From NCBI GenBank assembly GCA_022486625.1, contig JAKVKH010000019.1, forward strand, positions 1 to 64,000: a DNA stretch of 64,000 nucleotides, in the 5' to 3' direction. This DNA is from Butyrivibrio sp. Its GTDB lineage: Bacteria; Bacillota; Clostridia; Lachnospirales; Lachnospiraceae. A program made the position numbers and the translations under genes. The notes beneath the pieces are model-generated. The model worked only from the letters and a program-made list of their open reading frames with translations, had not been told where the DNA came from and ran no database searches. Shown piece after piece: positions 1 through 9,480 of the stretch. The number at the start of each line of letters is the position of its first letter. Positions within the stretch are counted from its first letter, which is position 1.

Positions 1-26
1 GCATGGAAATTCGATTTTCAATTAAG

Positions 27-839
27 TTAACAATCAATCAGAGGAAGCCGAATGAAAAAGGTACTTCCGCAATGCTGGTTAGAATCGGATTGACACCAGA
101 TAATGCCATTATGTTTTTCAATAATACTCTTGCAGATGGCAAGTCCAAGTCCTGCGCCAGAGGCATCAGAAGGTGTTCTGGCTGAAGAGGACATGTAAGT
201 TCGGCTGAATATTTTATCAGTCTCATTTGAGGCAATTCCAATACCTGTATCGGATACTGTAATGATGGCAGCAGGGGATGAATCCACAGGAGAATCAATG
301 TGAGCTGATAATGTAATAGAATCACCGTCATGGGTGTACTTTAATGCATTTGAAAAAAGATTATCCAGGACACGTGTCATGTAGGCTGTATCAATGCAAA
401 CAGTAATATTGAAATTTTCAGGCAGATCAAGAATCAGTTTTCGATTCTGATATTTGGAATCTGCATTGCAGGAAAAGAAAAAATCTTCCAGGAAACCTGT
501 AAGGGGAATATTTTTCATATGTAACAATGAAGTTGAAGAATCAAGTTTTGTTAACAAAAAAATTTCATTTATCATTTTTTCAAGAACGAGAGTGCGTTCC
601 TGCAACAGAGGCAGAACAGTTCTTATATCCTGTTCGGAAATCCGGTCAAGTGACATCAGATATTCAATTGCATTATGGATGGCGGTAATCGGAGATCTGA
701 GATCATGCGAAATATTTGCGTAGATTTCATCACGTTCCTGCATTGTTTTCTGGAGGGTTATATTGGATTCGTAAAGTGCTTTTGAAAGGTCTTCTATTGT
801 GAGATCCGGCTGTTGAAAAGCCTTTTTTTTCTCTGACAT
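27..839 (-). CDS. Cytoplasmic sensor histidine kinase
   Basis: Histidine kinase of the HisKA/HATPase_c class, about 270 residues. The phospho-acceptor box ISHDLRSPITAI (His about 45) is followed by the N-box (DNLFSNALKY), G1 (SDTGIGIA) and G2 (GAGLGLAI) motifs of the ATP-binding domain. No membrane segment precedes the H-box, only about 35 residues with coiled-coil character, so it is predicted to be soluble. An upstream in-frame ATG at 893 would overlap the regulator gene. The ATG at 839 was chosen because an AGG ribosome binding site lies just upstream and it starts 7 bases after the regulator's stop. It forms an operon with the OmpR-type regulator. Input signal and targets are unknown; the divergent ABC exporter is a plausible target. 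Confidence 0.88.
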   Translation of the reverse strand: MSEKKKAFQQPDLTIEDLSKALYESNITLQKTMQERDEIYANISHDLRSPITAIHNAIEYLMSLDRISEQDIRTVLPLLQERTLVLEKMINEIFLLTKLDSSTSLLHMKNIPLTGFLEDFFFSCNADSKYQNRKLILDLPENFNITVCIDTAYMTRVLDNLFSNALKYTHDGDSITLSAHIDSPVDSSPAAIITVSDTGIGIASNETDKIFSRTYMSSSARTPSDASGAGLGLAICKSIIEKHNGIIWCQSDSNQHCGSTFFIRLPLIDC

Positions 840-846
840 ATATGCC

Positions 847-1539
847 TCATTTTTCTGGAGTGAATTTATATCCTTTTCCATAAATACTTTCAATTATATT
901 TTCAAGTCCATCATAATCTGAGAGCTTTTTTCGAAGACGACTGACAATCACCATGAGAGTGCGACGGTCAGAGGCATTGTATATATGGTACAGGTATTCT
1001 CCCATTTGTCTGTAACTGATCTCATGGCCTGGATTAGACATAAAAAAATATAAAAGTTCATATTCTCTGTTTGATAAGATGATTTCTTCTGTATTATTAT
1101 AGAATACTTTATGCTCTGCAAAATTCATTGACAGTGGAGGATAGTTATACTGGTTCTGATTGACAGATATGGCGGATTCCTGTGTCTTTCTGAGTTGCAC
1201 CTGAATCCTTGCGGAAAGCTCACGCAGGCTGTAAGGCTTGACCAGATAATCACTTGCACCTGCAATGAGTCCATTTACCCGGTCATCTTCAGAATCTTTT
1301 CCGGTCAGAAAAATGACAGGAGCTTTTGTAATACTTCTTATTCTGGAGAGAGCAGTGAAACCATTCATTTCTGGCATCATGATATCAAGCACAATACAGG
1401 AAGGCGGATATTGTAATAGTGCATGAATTGCTGAAACGGCATCATCAAAGATCATAACCTGATAACCTTCATTCTGAAAATATTTCTTATTCAGAATAAG
1501 CACATCATGATCATCATCAATCAGAAAAAGCAGTGGCAT
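847..1539 (-). CDS. OmpR/PhoB-family response regulator
   Basis: DNA-binding response regulator of about 230 residues. The receiver domain has the acidic pair (LIDDD), the phospho-acceptor Asp about 52 in VLDIMMPEMNG, and the conserved Lys in YLVKPYS. A C-terminal winged helix follows (LSNREYELLYFFMSNPG, then RTLMVIVSRLRKKL). The reading frame is open much further upstream, but those residues do not belong to the family. The ATG at 1539 gives the canonical MPLLFLIDDD start and has AAAGGA upstream. It is the first gene of a two-gene operon with the kinase, and is divergent from the ABC exporter. Confidence 0.92.
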   Translation of the reverse strand: MPLLFLIDDDHDVLILNKKYFQNEGYQVMIFDDAVSAIHALLQYPPSCIVLDIMMPEMNGFTALSRIRSITKAPVIFLTGKDSEDDRVNGLIAGASDYLVKPYSLRELSARIQVQLRKTQESAISVNQNQYNYPPLSMNFAEHKVFYNNTEEIILSNREYELLYFFMSNPGHEISYRQMGEYLYHIYNASDRRTLMVIVSRLRKKLSDYDGLENIIESIYGKGYKFTPEK

Positions 1540-1566
1540 TATCCGATATCCTTTCACATCGCTGGA

Positions 1567-1595
1567 ATAATAAGAAAAATCAACTGTTAAAACAA
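1567..1595 (-). promoter_or_regulatory. Promoter of the response regulator/kinase operon
   Basis: On the minus strand TTGTTT and TATTAT are separated by 17 bases, which fits a sigma-A promoter for the regulator gene starting at 1539. A weaker candidate for the opposite strand (TGTTAA, 17 bases, TATAAT at 1608-1613) overlaps this region and could serve the ABC exporter. Confidence 0.5.
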
Positions 1596-1667
1596 TATTG
1601 GAACATATATAATATAACACAGTATGTGCATGAAAAAGAAGCATTATGGTGAAAATGAGGAAAAGTG

Positions 1668-3398
1668 ATGAATAATCATTATGCAAATCGGGCAAAGCAG
1701 CTGTGGGGAGACAGAGAGAATCAGGGGAAATATTTTAAATGGCTGATAGCATATTCAAAGCCGTATTTATGGAAAATTACAGGAATGATGGTTTTACAGA
1801 TCAGCGGAACCATGCTCAGTATCGGTATGGCAATCATATCAAAAAGGGTAATTGACAATGCAACTGCTGGAAAGAGTATGCTTACAGCACTGGTACTTTA
1901 TATTATTCTTCTGGTTATATCGGAGCTGATTCTTTTATTTACAGAACTGGCAAGCACAATGTTAAACGAGTATTATAGTTTTGGTATTCGTAAACAGGTG
2001 TATGATAAGATACTGCGGTCTACATGGATGGAAACGCAGAGGTTTCACACTGGGGATCTTATGACTCGTATGACAAGTGATGCCGGTAATATTGCCAATG
2101 GGGTAATTAATATTATTCCGAATACGATTGAACTGATAATAGAATTGATTGCTGTTTTTGTTACTTTGTTTATTTATTCGCATTTTCTTGCTGTTTTTGC
2201 CTTGTGTCTGGCTCCGGTAGCGGGAATTTTAAGTATTTTTCTTGGCAGAAAACTTAAATATCTGCAGACGGGAGTTCAGGAGTCTGAAACGGCATATCGT
2301 TCATTTATTCAGGAAAGTCTTGCAAATATTCTTATTGTAAAGGCATTTGCGAATGAAGATTTTTTTTCGGATGAACTGGTTGAACTTCGGCAGAAGCGCT
2401 TTCAGTGGGTCTGGAGAAAAAGCAAGCTGGGGACAGGAGCATCTGCAGCCATGAGTGCAACGTTTGAGCTTGGATATGTTGCGGCATTCGCATATGGAGT
2501 ATTGCAGATATCTGCAAAGGCAATTACTTTTGGTACGATGACTGTCTTTCTGCAATTGGTAAACAGGGTACAGGCGCCGGTTGTACAGCTTGCAGAGCAG
2601 ATCCCTGGAATAGCTTCTGTTCTTGCTTCAGCAGCCAGAGTGATGGAGATACAGAACATTGAACTGGAGGAACATAAGGAAAAGGCACCGGTGAGAGGAC
2701 AGATTGGAGTATGCGTTCAGAATCTGGTGTTTGGTTATAACAAGGATCTGATTCTTGAAAATGACAGTTTCAAGATAGAACCAGGGGAATTTGTAGCAAT
2801 TGTGGGAGAATCTGGAATTGGGAAAACAACATTGATCAGGTTATTGATGTCGTTTATCACTCCGAATGAAGGGACAATCAGATATTTTGATTTGAATGGA
2901 CAAAGCGAAGCGGTCAGTGCTGATGTCAGAAAGTTTATTTCTTATGTGCCACAGGGAAACACATTGTTTTCAGGTACACTCAGAAAAAATCTGCTGATGG
3001 GAAATTTGGCTGCTACAGAGGATGAAATTGAAGCTGCAATTGAGCTGGCATCCTGTAAAAGTTTTATAGATGAAATGCCTGATGGACTGGATACTGTGAT
3101 TGGAGAAAAGGGTCATGGTGTTTCAGAAGGACAGGCACAAAGACTGGCAATTGCCCGTGCACTTCTCAGAAAGTCCCCATTTTTGATTTTGGACGAGGCA
3201 ACTTCAGCACTTGATGAAGGAACAGAGCTGAAGGTTCTTGGTGGATTGCGACAGCTATCTCCCAGACCGACATGTCTTCTGGTTACACATAGACGCAGTG
3301 TATTGCAATATTGTGATAGAGAACTGAAAATTGAAGATCGCAATATTTCAGAAGCATTGGCGTTTAGTGATAACACAGGTGAGAATTCATATGTATGA
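1668..3398 (+). CDS. ABC exporter half-transporter (fused permease and ATPase)
   Basis: Fused membrane domain and ATPase, about 576 residues, the usual size of a type IV (MsbA-like) half-exporter. The N-terminal 310 residues hold about six membrane helices. The ATPase has Walker A GESGIGKTT (about 380), a variant signature VSEGQ in place of LSGGQ (about 484), Walker B FLILDEATS (about 505) and the H-loop in LLVTHRRS. There is no N-terminal peptidase domain, so it is not an obvious bacteriocin processor. A GTG at 1665 is possible, but the ATG at 1668 fits the GAGG site better. It lies divergent from a two-component system and just upstream of a glycosyltransferase, so its substrate could be an envelope glycan or lipid (inference). 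It probably acts as a homodimer. Confidence 0.9.
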   Translation: MNNHYANRAKQLWGDRENQGKYFKWLIAYSKPYLWKITGMMVLQISGTMLSIGMAIISKRVIDNATAGKSMLTALVLYIILLVISELILLFTELASTMLNEYYSFGIRKQVYDKILRSTWMETQRFHTGDLMTRMTSDAGNIANGVINIIPNTIELIIELIAVFVTLFIYSHFLAVFALCLAPVAGILSIFLGRKLKYLQTGVQESETAYRSFIQESLANILIVKAFANEDFFSDELVELRQKRFQWVWRKSKLGTGASAAMSATFELGYVAAFAYGVLQISAKAITFGTMTVFLQLVNRVQAPVVQLAEQIPGIASVLASAARVMEIQNIELEEHKEKAPVRGQIGVCVQNLVFGYNKDLILENDSFKIEPGEFVAIVGESGIGKTTLIRLLMSFITPNEGTIRYFDLNGQSEAVSADVRKFISYVPQGNTLFSGTLRKNLLMGNLAATEDEIEAAIELASCKSFIDEMPDGLDTVIGEKGHGVSEGQAQRLAIARALLRKSPFLILDEATSALDEGTELKVLGGLRQLSPRPTCLLVTHRRSVLQYCDRELKIEDRNISEALAFSDNTGENSYV

Positions 3399-3432
3399 GG
3401 ATTGGCAATATAATTTGAAGGGACAGATGAGG

Positions 3433-4440
3433 ATGGAGAAAGTATCAATTATTATACCGGTGTATAATTGTGAAGAGAAACTTGAAAGGTGCATAAAGTC
3501 GATAGAAAAGCAACAGTATGAAAATCTTGAAATAATACTGATAGATGATGGTTCGACTGATGGAAGTGGCAGCATCTGCGACAGTTATAGGGATTCGGAT
3601 CTAAGAGTTCGCGTCTTTCATCAGGAGAACAGCGGCGTATCAGCGGCCAGAAACAAGGGTATTGATAATATAAACGGAAAATATGTTACGTTTATTGATG
3701 CAGATGACTGGATTGCAGAAAACTATATTAGCAGAATGTATGATCTGGCTATTCAGAATGATGCAGAGATTGTTATGTGCAATTACAGAATGGTGAAAGA
3801 GGAGGAATGTCAGTTTGAGCAGAAATCGGAGACTCGAATTATCAGTGGACGAGACGCGGTGAAAATGCAGTTTGAAAAGGCATTTCTTGCAACTTCACCA
3901 TGGTGTAAACTGATTCGTACAGATGTGATAGGTGACATCAGATTTCCTGTTGGCAGATCTTATGCGGAAGATCTCGCAACAATGTATAAAATATTTTATC
4001 AGGCGAAGAAAGTAGTTGTAGATAAATCTGTTATGTATGCATATTACCAAAGTGCTGAAAGTGTTATGCATAGGGCATTTAATAAGGAAAAACTTGAAGA
4101 GCCATTAGCCGGTTATGCGGAAAGAAGGGATTATTTTGAAAAAGTGGGGGACACAGGATTAAGAAATATGTCACTCAGATCATATTATAATCGACTTGTA
4201 CGGGCATATTGCCTGGTGAATTATCATGTGCAGATGAAAGATAAAGAAGCTGTATTAGCCGAATTGAACATCAGAATTAATACGACATATCGTGATGTTA
4301 GAAAGATCGGAAAATATGAAGATATATCATCCGATAAAACAATATTATTACGTGGAAAACTGTTCATTGGGAGATATTGCAGAAGAATATTTGATCTTCT
4401 TTTTATAAAAATTCCACCGAACAATAATATTGTGGTATAA
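3433..4440 (+). CDS. Family 2 glycosyltransferase
   Basis: GT-A fold glycosyltransferase family 2, about 335 residues, expected to transfer a sugar from a nucleotide-sugar donor to a cell-surface glycan. The N-terminus shows SIIIPVYN, the donor-binding IDDGSTDGS and the metal-binding DADDW. The C-terminal half resembles CPS/teichoic-acid transferases, with no obvious membrane helix. The frame is open into the ABC gene; the ATG at 3433 is supported by GAAGGG about 9 bases upstream. It follows the ABC exporter closely and probably shares its transcript. It converges on a second GT2 gene. Confidence 0.85.
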   Translation: MEKVSIIIPVYNCEEKLERCIKSIEKQQYENLEIILIDDGSTDGSGSICDSYRDSDLRVRVFHQENSGVSAARNKGIDNINGKYVTFIDADDWIAENYISRMYDLAIQNDAEIVMCNYRMVKEEECQFEQKSETRIISGRDAVKMQFEKAFLATSPWCKLIRTDVIGDIRFPVGRSYAEDLATMYKIFYQAKKVVVDKSVMYAYYQSAESVMHRAFNKEKLEEPLAGYAERRDYFEKVGDTGLRNMSLRSYYNRLVRAYCLVNYHVQMKDKEAVLAELNIRINTTYRDVRKIGKYEDISSDKTILLRGKLFIGRYCRRIFDLLFIKIPPNNNIVV

Positions 4441-4461
4441 GTGGTTGAATGAGCAGGCAGA

Positions 4462-5448
4462 TCATGTATGGAGTTTTTTTAGAGTGCTGTATTTTATTTT
4501 GTACATTTTAAAACAGGTATAAAGAGGAAAACAGTATTTTGCAGTGGCTATTTTAATCAGATCCTGATAATTGTCTATATCAGAATGATGTAAATTGTAA
4601 AATTGTTCGAATTGTTTATGGCCGATGGATACGGATTGTTTGAAACCTTTAGTGGCGGATATTCCAAGGCAATTTGCCATTTCTTTTAACGCATAAGAGG
4701 TGTATTGTCTGGAAAACTTGCAGTTATGGTCTTTGAAGGTATCAACAACATGTTCAAGGGAGTGCAGATAAGGCAAAGTAATATCTGCGTTTCCGGCACT
4801 CATAATACTGCTTTCCCGCAGACGATAAAGATTCAGCTTATCTGTAAGCCATACTGCTTTTTGAACTTTAACGGCAATTTCGGCTGAAAACATGATATCT
4901 TCCATTATTGCATTTGGCTCAAAACGTGTATCTCCAATAAGGTTATGCTTATATAATTTGTTCCATGCCCATCCGATTTGACCGGTGTAACGATCCATAA
5001 AGTGATTTAACAGGGCATCCTGATCCAAAATTTCATAATGTTCAGAAAGAGGTTCAGCAGCTTGAATATCCGAATTTGTATGAAAAATGCCAGCGCGGCA
5101 GACTACAAGGTCCGCATTTTCTTTTTCTATTACTTCAGACATGCGCGAATAGAAAATATTTCGGAGCATGTCATCAGAATCAACAAAGGAGATATATTCA
5201 CCATCCGCGATTTCAAGACCGGAATTTCTTGCTGCAGAAAGACCTCCATTTTTTTTATGGATAACTTCAATTCTTGCGTCAGTCTGTTGCAATTGATCAC
5301 AGATAATGCCGCTTTTGTCAGTGGAACCATCATCTATTAAAATAATCTGAAGATTGTGGTAGGTTTGAGTAACAATACTGTTTACACAGTCGGTGAGATA
5401 ATTTTGAACATTATATACAGGGACGATAACACTGATTAATTTTTCCAT
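4462..5448 (-). CDS. Family 2 glycosyltransferase
   Basis: A second GT2 glycosyltransferase, 328 residues, with VIVPVYN, IDDGSTDKS and DSDD motifs in the catalytic half. It is related to, but clearly different from, the neighbouring GT2 on the other strand. The start has AAAGG upstream. It converges on the first GT2, with about 20 bases between the stops and no clear terminator. It is separated by 200 bases from hflX, so it probably has its own promoter in the AT-rich interval (TATTAT-type -10 near 5500 on the minus strand). Acceptor and donor are unknown. Confidence 0.85.
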   Translation of the reverse strand: MEKLISVIVPVYNVQNYLTDCVNSIVTQTYHNLQIILIDDGSTDKSGIICDQLQQTDARIEVIHKKNGGLSAARNSGLEIADGEYISFVDSDDMLRNIFYSRMSEVIEKENADLVVCRAGIFHTNSDIQAAEPLSEHYEILDQDALLNHFMDRYTGQIGWAWNKLYKHNLIGDTRFEPNAIMEDIMFSAEIAVKVQKAVWLTDKLNLYRLRESSIMSAGNADITLPYLHSLEHVVDTFKDHNCKFSRQYTSYALKEMANCLGISATKGFKQSVSIGHKQFEQFYNLHHSDIDNYQDLIKIATAKYCFPLYTCFKMYKIKYSTLKKLHT

Positions 5449-5591
5449 TTAATTTGAACCTTTCGGATAGAATGCTGCCTGTCAGGGTATAATAAAGTTA
5501 ATAATTGTCTAAAAAACAAGTTATATTATATCCTAAATAGAAATGATAATTAAGACTATTTATATGAGAAAAAGTAGGAATTTAAAATATT

Positions 5592-5624
5592 ACCGGAATA
5601 GAGTATGAATCACATCATTTCGGT
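5592..5624 (-). terminator. Weak terminator downstream of hflX
   Basis: ACCGGAAT and ATTTCGGT form an 8-bp stem (one G-U pair) on the minus strand, followed by an interrupted U-rich stretch. The position just after hflX makes termination plausible, but the U-tract is poor. Confidence 0.35.
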
Positions 5625-5648
5625 AGTAATTGGAACTTTGATTCTTCT

Positions 5649-6992
5649 TTATACCCGATACCCATCAAATCTCTTCGCATCCCGTTCAGAACACTTCACT
5701 CTGATCTTTGTTCCTTCCGGCAGATACTCTGTCTGCTCGATCACACCGTTATGGCTCAGCTCATTGAGCACGTTTCCTGCAGTGTAGGGAATGATCATAT
5801 CACAGGTAATTGTAGCTCCCTCCAGCTGCTTTTCAATCAGTTCCAGAAGTTCTGCCATTCCGGCACCGGTTCTGGCAGACATGTAGATACGCTGGTTACG
5901 GACATAGGGAATCTTAAAACCTGATTTAATGGAAACAACTGTGGCATCATCAGCGCTATTACCAACGGTCAGATCTGCTTTGTTAAATACATAGATTCTT
6001 GGTACTGTTCCGGCACCGATTTCGTTCAGCGTTTTATCCGTAACTTCCATATGTGCCATATAATCAGGATCTGAGAAGTCGATGACTTCCAGAAGCAGAT
6101 CTGCATATCTGGCTTCTTCCAGGGTGGAACGGAAGGCTTTGACAAGGGTGTGCGGAAGTTCATCGATAAAACCGACTGTATCAGTCAGGAGAAACGGCCG
6201 ATGTGAATCGGGTGTTATTTTACGGACGGTTGTGTCCAACGTTGCAAACAGCATATCTTTTTCCAATACCTGTTTCTGTTCCGAATTGTCACTTTCTCCA
6301 TATAAGGAGAGCATTTTGTTCAGAAGAGTGGATTTCCCTGCGTTGGTATAGCCGACCAGTGAAACTCTGGTAATCCCGGAATTCAGGCGCTTTTCACGTT
6401 GGGTATTTCTTTCCTGATCAATGCCGTCCAGCTCTTTACGAAGCTCACTGAGGCGATGCTCAATGCGACGGCGATCCAGTTCCAGCTTGGTTTCTCCGGC
6501 ACCCTTGTTGCTGAGACGCCCGCTTCCTCCGCCCTGACGTGACAGCCCGGAACGCATACCGGACAGGCGGGGCAGCAGGTACTGCAGCTTTGCGGATTCG
6601 ACCTGCAGCTTTGCTTCTCTGGTACGTGCTCTTTCAGAGAAAATCTGCAGAATAAGACCGGTACGGTCAATTACCTCGGCATCGAAAGCCTTTTCCAGAT
6701 TTCGGATCTGCATCGGAGATAACGTCTGGTTGAAAACAACAATATCCGCATCCTGAAGATATAATTCAGATTTAACTTCTTCAACTTTTCCACTTCCGAT
6801 AAGAGTTGCCTGACTCACCTCTGAACTGCTTTGTGTAATGGTGGATACCACATTCAGATTGCATGCCTTTGCCAGTTCGCCAAGTTCACGCATGGATCTG
6901 TCAAAGAGCACGGTATCTCTTTCTGTATCAAGTCCGACCAGAATCGCGGCCGGGAGTTTTTCATTGCCCTGTATAGTAATCATTTTTGCCAT
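5649..6992 (-). CDS. hflX: GTPase HflX
   Basis: Ribosome-associated GTPase HflX, 447 residues. In this family the protein splits or rescues stalled 70S ribosomes under stress. The N-terminal HflX domain includes the glycine-rich SGMRSGLSRQGGGSGR segment and a coiled-coil linker. The G domain has G1 GYTNAGKST, G3 DTVGFIDELPH and G4 NKAD. A C-terminal extension of about 90 residues follows the G domain. The start at 6992 has AAAGG about 13 bases upstream. An internal ATG three codons later is an alternative. It is divergent from the M24 peptidase. Confidence 0.96.
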   Translation of the reverse strand: MAKMITIQGNEKLPAAILVGLDTERDTVLFDRSMRELGELAKACNLNVVSTITQSSSEVSQATLIGSGKVEEVKSELYLQDADIVVFNQTLSPMQIRNLEKAFDAEVIDRTGLILQIFSERARTREAKLQVESAKLQYLLPRLSGMRSGLSRQGGGSGRLSNKGAGETKLELDRRRIEHRLSELRKELDGIDQERNTQREKRLNSGITRVSLVGYTNAGKSTLLNKMLSLYGESDNSEQKQVLEKDMLFATLDTTVRKITPDSHRPFLLTDTVGFIDELPHTLVKAFRSTLEEARYADLLLEVIDFSDPDYMAHMEVTDKTLNEIGAGTVPRIYVFNKADLTVGNSADDATVVSIKSGFKIPYVRNQRIYMSARTGAGMAELLELIEKQLEGATITCDMIIPYTAGNVLNELSHNGVIEQTEYLPEGTKIRVKCSERDAKRFDGYRV

Positions 6993-7119
6993 CTGCTTTC
7001 AGTGCCTTTCATTATCCCTTTGCGGGTGATAGAATCATCTTAGCACAAATGTGCGGAGATTCGTAGCACTTTACGGTATAAGGCCTGAGAGACGTTCAGG
7101 AGGAAAAGAGGAACAGAAT

Positions 7120-8202
7120 ATGACAGACAGAAGCAGACTTGAAAAAATATTGCAGAGGCTTGACGGCATGAAGCTCAGACAGATGATGATCTGTGACCCG
7201 ACCGCAATTTTTTATCTGACGGGCAAATGGATTTTTCCCGGAGAGCGCTTTCTGGGACTTCTGATCAGCAGGGACAGGGAGCCGGTATTGTTTGTAAATG
7301 AGCTGTTTCAGTTTGATGAGGAAATTGGTGCACAGAAGGTCTATTTCTCTGATACGGATAATATCATTCCGCTTTTGAAGGAGAAAGTACAGGCAGATCA
7401 GGCGCTTGGTGTGGATAAGATCATGGCAGCGCGTTTTCTTCTGCCTATGATGGAGCAGCATGTGGCAAAGAGCTTTGCCAACACATCACCTGCAGTGGAT
7501 TTAAGCCGTGCAGTGAAGGATGCGGCGGAGCAGGAGAAGATGCGCCGATCTTCGCATGTTAATGATCTTGCGATGGAACAGTTTAAAAAACTGATTCATG
7601 CAGGGGTAACAGAACTTGAAGTGGCAGAGCAGATGCTGGGAATTTACAAGAGCCTTGGTGCAAGCGGTTATTCGTTTGATCCGATCGTAGCGTTTGGCGG
7701 TAATGCTGCTGACGGGCATCATATGCCGGATGAAACGGTGCTGAGGGACGGAGACTGCGTTCTATTGGACGTTGGCTGCATTGTGGATAACTATTGCTCC
7801 GATATGACGAGAACTTTTTTCTGGAAAAAAGAACCGGATGAAAAGGCCAGAGAAGTCTATGAACTGACAAGAAGAGCAAACCAGGAGGCAGAAGATATGC
7901 TGATCGCCGGGATACCGCTCATGTCGGTGGATAAAATGGCCAGGGATATCATTACGGAAGGTGGCTATGGTCCGAATTTCACACACAGACTGGGGCATTT
8001 CATCGGAATAGAGGATCATGAATTCGGGGATGTTTCACAGGCAAATGAGAATCTTACAGAGGTTGGTAATACGTTTTCTATTGAACCTGGCATTTATGTA
8101 CCGGGTGCGGTCGGTGTCCGGATCGAAGATCTTGTACTGATTACATCGGAAGGACATGAGATTCTGAATCATTATTCCAAGGAAATCGAAGTTCTCGGAT
8201 AA
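7120..8202 (+). CDS. Xaa-Pro aminopeptidase/dipeptidase (M24 family)
   Basis: Metallopeptidase of clan MG, family M24, 360 residues, predicted to cut dipeptides or N-termini with proline in the second position. The creatinase-like N-terminal domain is followed by the pita-bread domain. The five metal ligands are visible: Asp in LLDVGCIVD, Asp in SDMTRTFF, His in HRLGHFIG, Glu in SIEPGIY and Glu in VRIEDLV. The open frame begins earlier, but AGGAGG just upstream supports the ATG at 7120. No signal peptide is seen, so it is cytoplasmic. It is monocistronic and ends at a bidirectional terminator shared with asnA. Confidence 0.92.
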   Translation: MTDRSRLEKILQRLDGMKLRQMMICDPTAIFYLTGKWIFPGERFLGLLISRDREPVLFVNELFQFDEEIGAQKVYFSDTDNIIPLLKEKVQADQALGVDKIMAARFLLPMMEQHVAKSFANTSPAVDLSRAVKDAAEQEKMRRSSHVNDLAMEQFKKLIHAGVTELEVAEQMLGIYKSLGASGYSFDPIVAFGGNAADGHHMPDETVLRDGDCVLLDVGCIVDNYCSDMTRTFFWKKEPDEKAREVYELTRRANQEAEDMLIAGIPLMSVDKMARDIITEGGYGPNFTHRLGHFIGIEDHEFGDVSQANENLTEVGNTFSIEPGIYVPGAVGVRIEDLVLITSEGHEILNHYSKEIEVLG

Positions 8203-8225
8203 ATATGTGCATTTTGCGGGTGATG

Positions 8226-8272
8226 AAAAGGGCGCTGCACATTGATCAGAAATCAATGCGCAACGCCCTTTT
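8226..8272. terminator. Bidirectional terminator between the peptidase and asnA
   Basis: AAAAGGGCG pairs with CGCCCTTTT around an inner stem CATTGAT/ATCAATG. A-tract and U-tract flank both sides, suiting termination of both convergent genes. Confidence 0.85.
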
Positions 8273-8311
8273 ATAATGTTGATATGAACTGACATTGCAG
8301 TTTGTTTTAAT

Positions 8312-9322
8312 TTACAAAAGCTGAACACCATGTTTTGCAGCTTCCTCCGCAACACCCTCCGGCCACAGAGAACACTGTACTTCACCGATATGTGCCTTAC
8401 GAAGGAAGAACATGCAGATACGTGACTGACCAATGCCACCACCGATGGTATAGGGCAATTCTTCGTTTAAAATTGCCTTCTGAAACGGCATTTCTGCGCG
8501 CTCAGGGCAACCGGCTTTTTTCAGCTGATTTTGCAGAGCAGTTTTATCCACACGAATTCCCATGGAAGAAAGCTCAAGTGCAATATCCAGAACCGGATAG
8601 TAAACCAGAATATCTGCATTCAGTTCCCAGTCATCATAGTCCGGGGCGCGACCGTCATGTGGTTCTCCGGAAGCCAGCTTGTCACCGATCTTCATAATGC
8701 AGACGGCACCCTTTGCCTGTGTGATGTAATACTCACGTTCTTTTGGCGTATTGTCAGGAAACATATCTTCCAGTTCCTGCGTCGTGATAAAGAAAATATC
8801 AGACGGCAGAATCTCTTCAATATAATCATACTGAATGGACATGAATTTTTCAGTTTTGCGCAGAACCTTATAAACGGTACGTACGGTTTCTTTCAGCGTT
8901 TCAATGTTACGTTCTTCTTTGCTGATGATTTTTTCCCAGTCCCATTGGTCTACGAAAACGGAATGGATATTGTCCGTTACTTCATCACGACGGATGGCGT
9001 TCATGTCGGTATAGAGACCCTCCCCCATGGAAAAACCATACTTCTTAAGTGCAAATCTTTTCCATTTGGCAAGAGACTGAACCACCTGCGCAGAATGTGC
9101 CTGATCATATTTGATGTCAAAAGCAACGGGGCGCTCAATACCGTTCAGATCATCATTAAGACCGGATGAAGGATCTACGAAAAGAGGCGCAGAAACACGC
9201 AGAAGATTCAGGCGTGCAGCAAGCAGATTCTGAAAAAAATCCTTTACGGTTTTGATACCGATCTGTGTATCATGCAGGTTTAATGCGGAATGATAATCTT
9301 TTGGTAATTTAAGGTTTTCCAT
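8312..9322 (-). CDS. asnA: Aspartate--ammonia ligase
   Basis: Ammonia-dependent asparagine synthetase AsnA, 336 residues, the full family length. It makes asparagine from aspartate, ammonia and ATP, and is a class II aminoacyl-tRNA-synthetase relative. Family motifs include APLFVDPSSGLNDDLNG near residue 45, SVFVDQWDWE near 125 and the C-terminal TIGGGIGQSRICM. The start at 9322 has AAGG upstream. It is monocistronic. A perfect intrinsic terminator in its 5' leader (9400-9437) suggests attenuation control. Confidence 0.97.
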   Translation of the reverse strand: MENLKLPKDYHSALNLHDTQIGIKTVKDFFQNLLAARLNLLRVSAPLFVDPSSGLNDDLNGIERPVAFDIKYDQAHSAQVVQSLAKWKRFALKKYGFSMGEGLYTDMNAIRRDEVTDNIHSVFVDQWDWEKIISKEERNIETLKETVRTVYKVLRKTEKFMSIQYDYIEEILPSDIFFITTQELEDMFPDNTPKEREYYITQAKGAVCIMKIGDKLASGEPHDGRAPDYDDWELNADILVYYPVLDIALELSSMGIRVDKTALQNQLKKAGCPERAEMPFQKAILNEELPYTIGGGIGQSRICMFFLRKAHIGEVQCSLWPEGVAEEAAKHGVQLL

Positions 9323-9399
9323 AATTGAAACGTACCTTTCTGTGTGATAATCTTTTAACGAAAAGCAGAGAAAATCTCAGTTTTGCTTTTCAGGACTTT

Positions 9400-9437
9400 A
9401 AAAAAGCAGACAAAAGTCTGAAACAGACAGTGTCTGC
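9400..9437 (-). terminator. Terminator/attenuator in the asnA leader
   Basis: On the minus strand, GCAGACA/TGTCTGC and an inner GTCTG/CAGAC stem form a compact hairpin directly followed by TTTTTT. It lies about 80 bases before the asnA start, with no minus-strand gene upstream to terminate, so it probably regulates asnA. A second, weaker stem (AAAAGC/GCTTTT at 9361-9390) follows. No T-box core sequence is present. Confidence 0.65.
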
Positions 9438-9480
9438 GGTAAATACAGAATTTGTGCATAAATATCCATGCACAGATATT

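Noticed and set aside
9397-9468. Leader peptide of about 23 codons upstream of asnA (minus strand)
   Set aside because: No ribosome binding site and no asparagine codons, so it does not fit transcription attenuation by translation.
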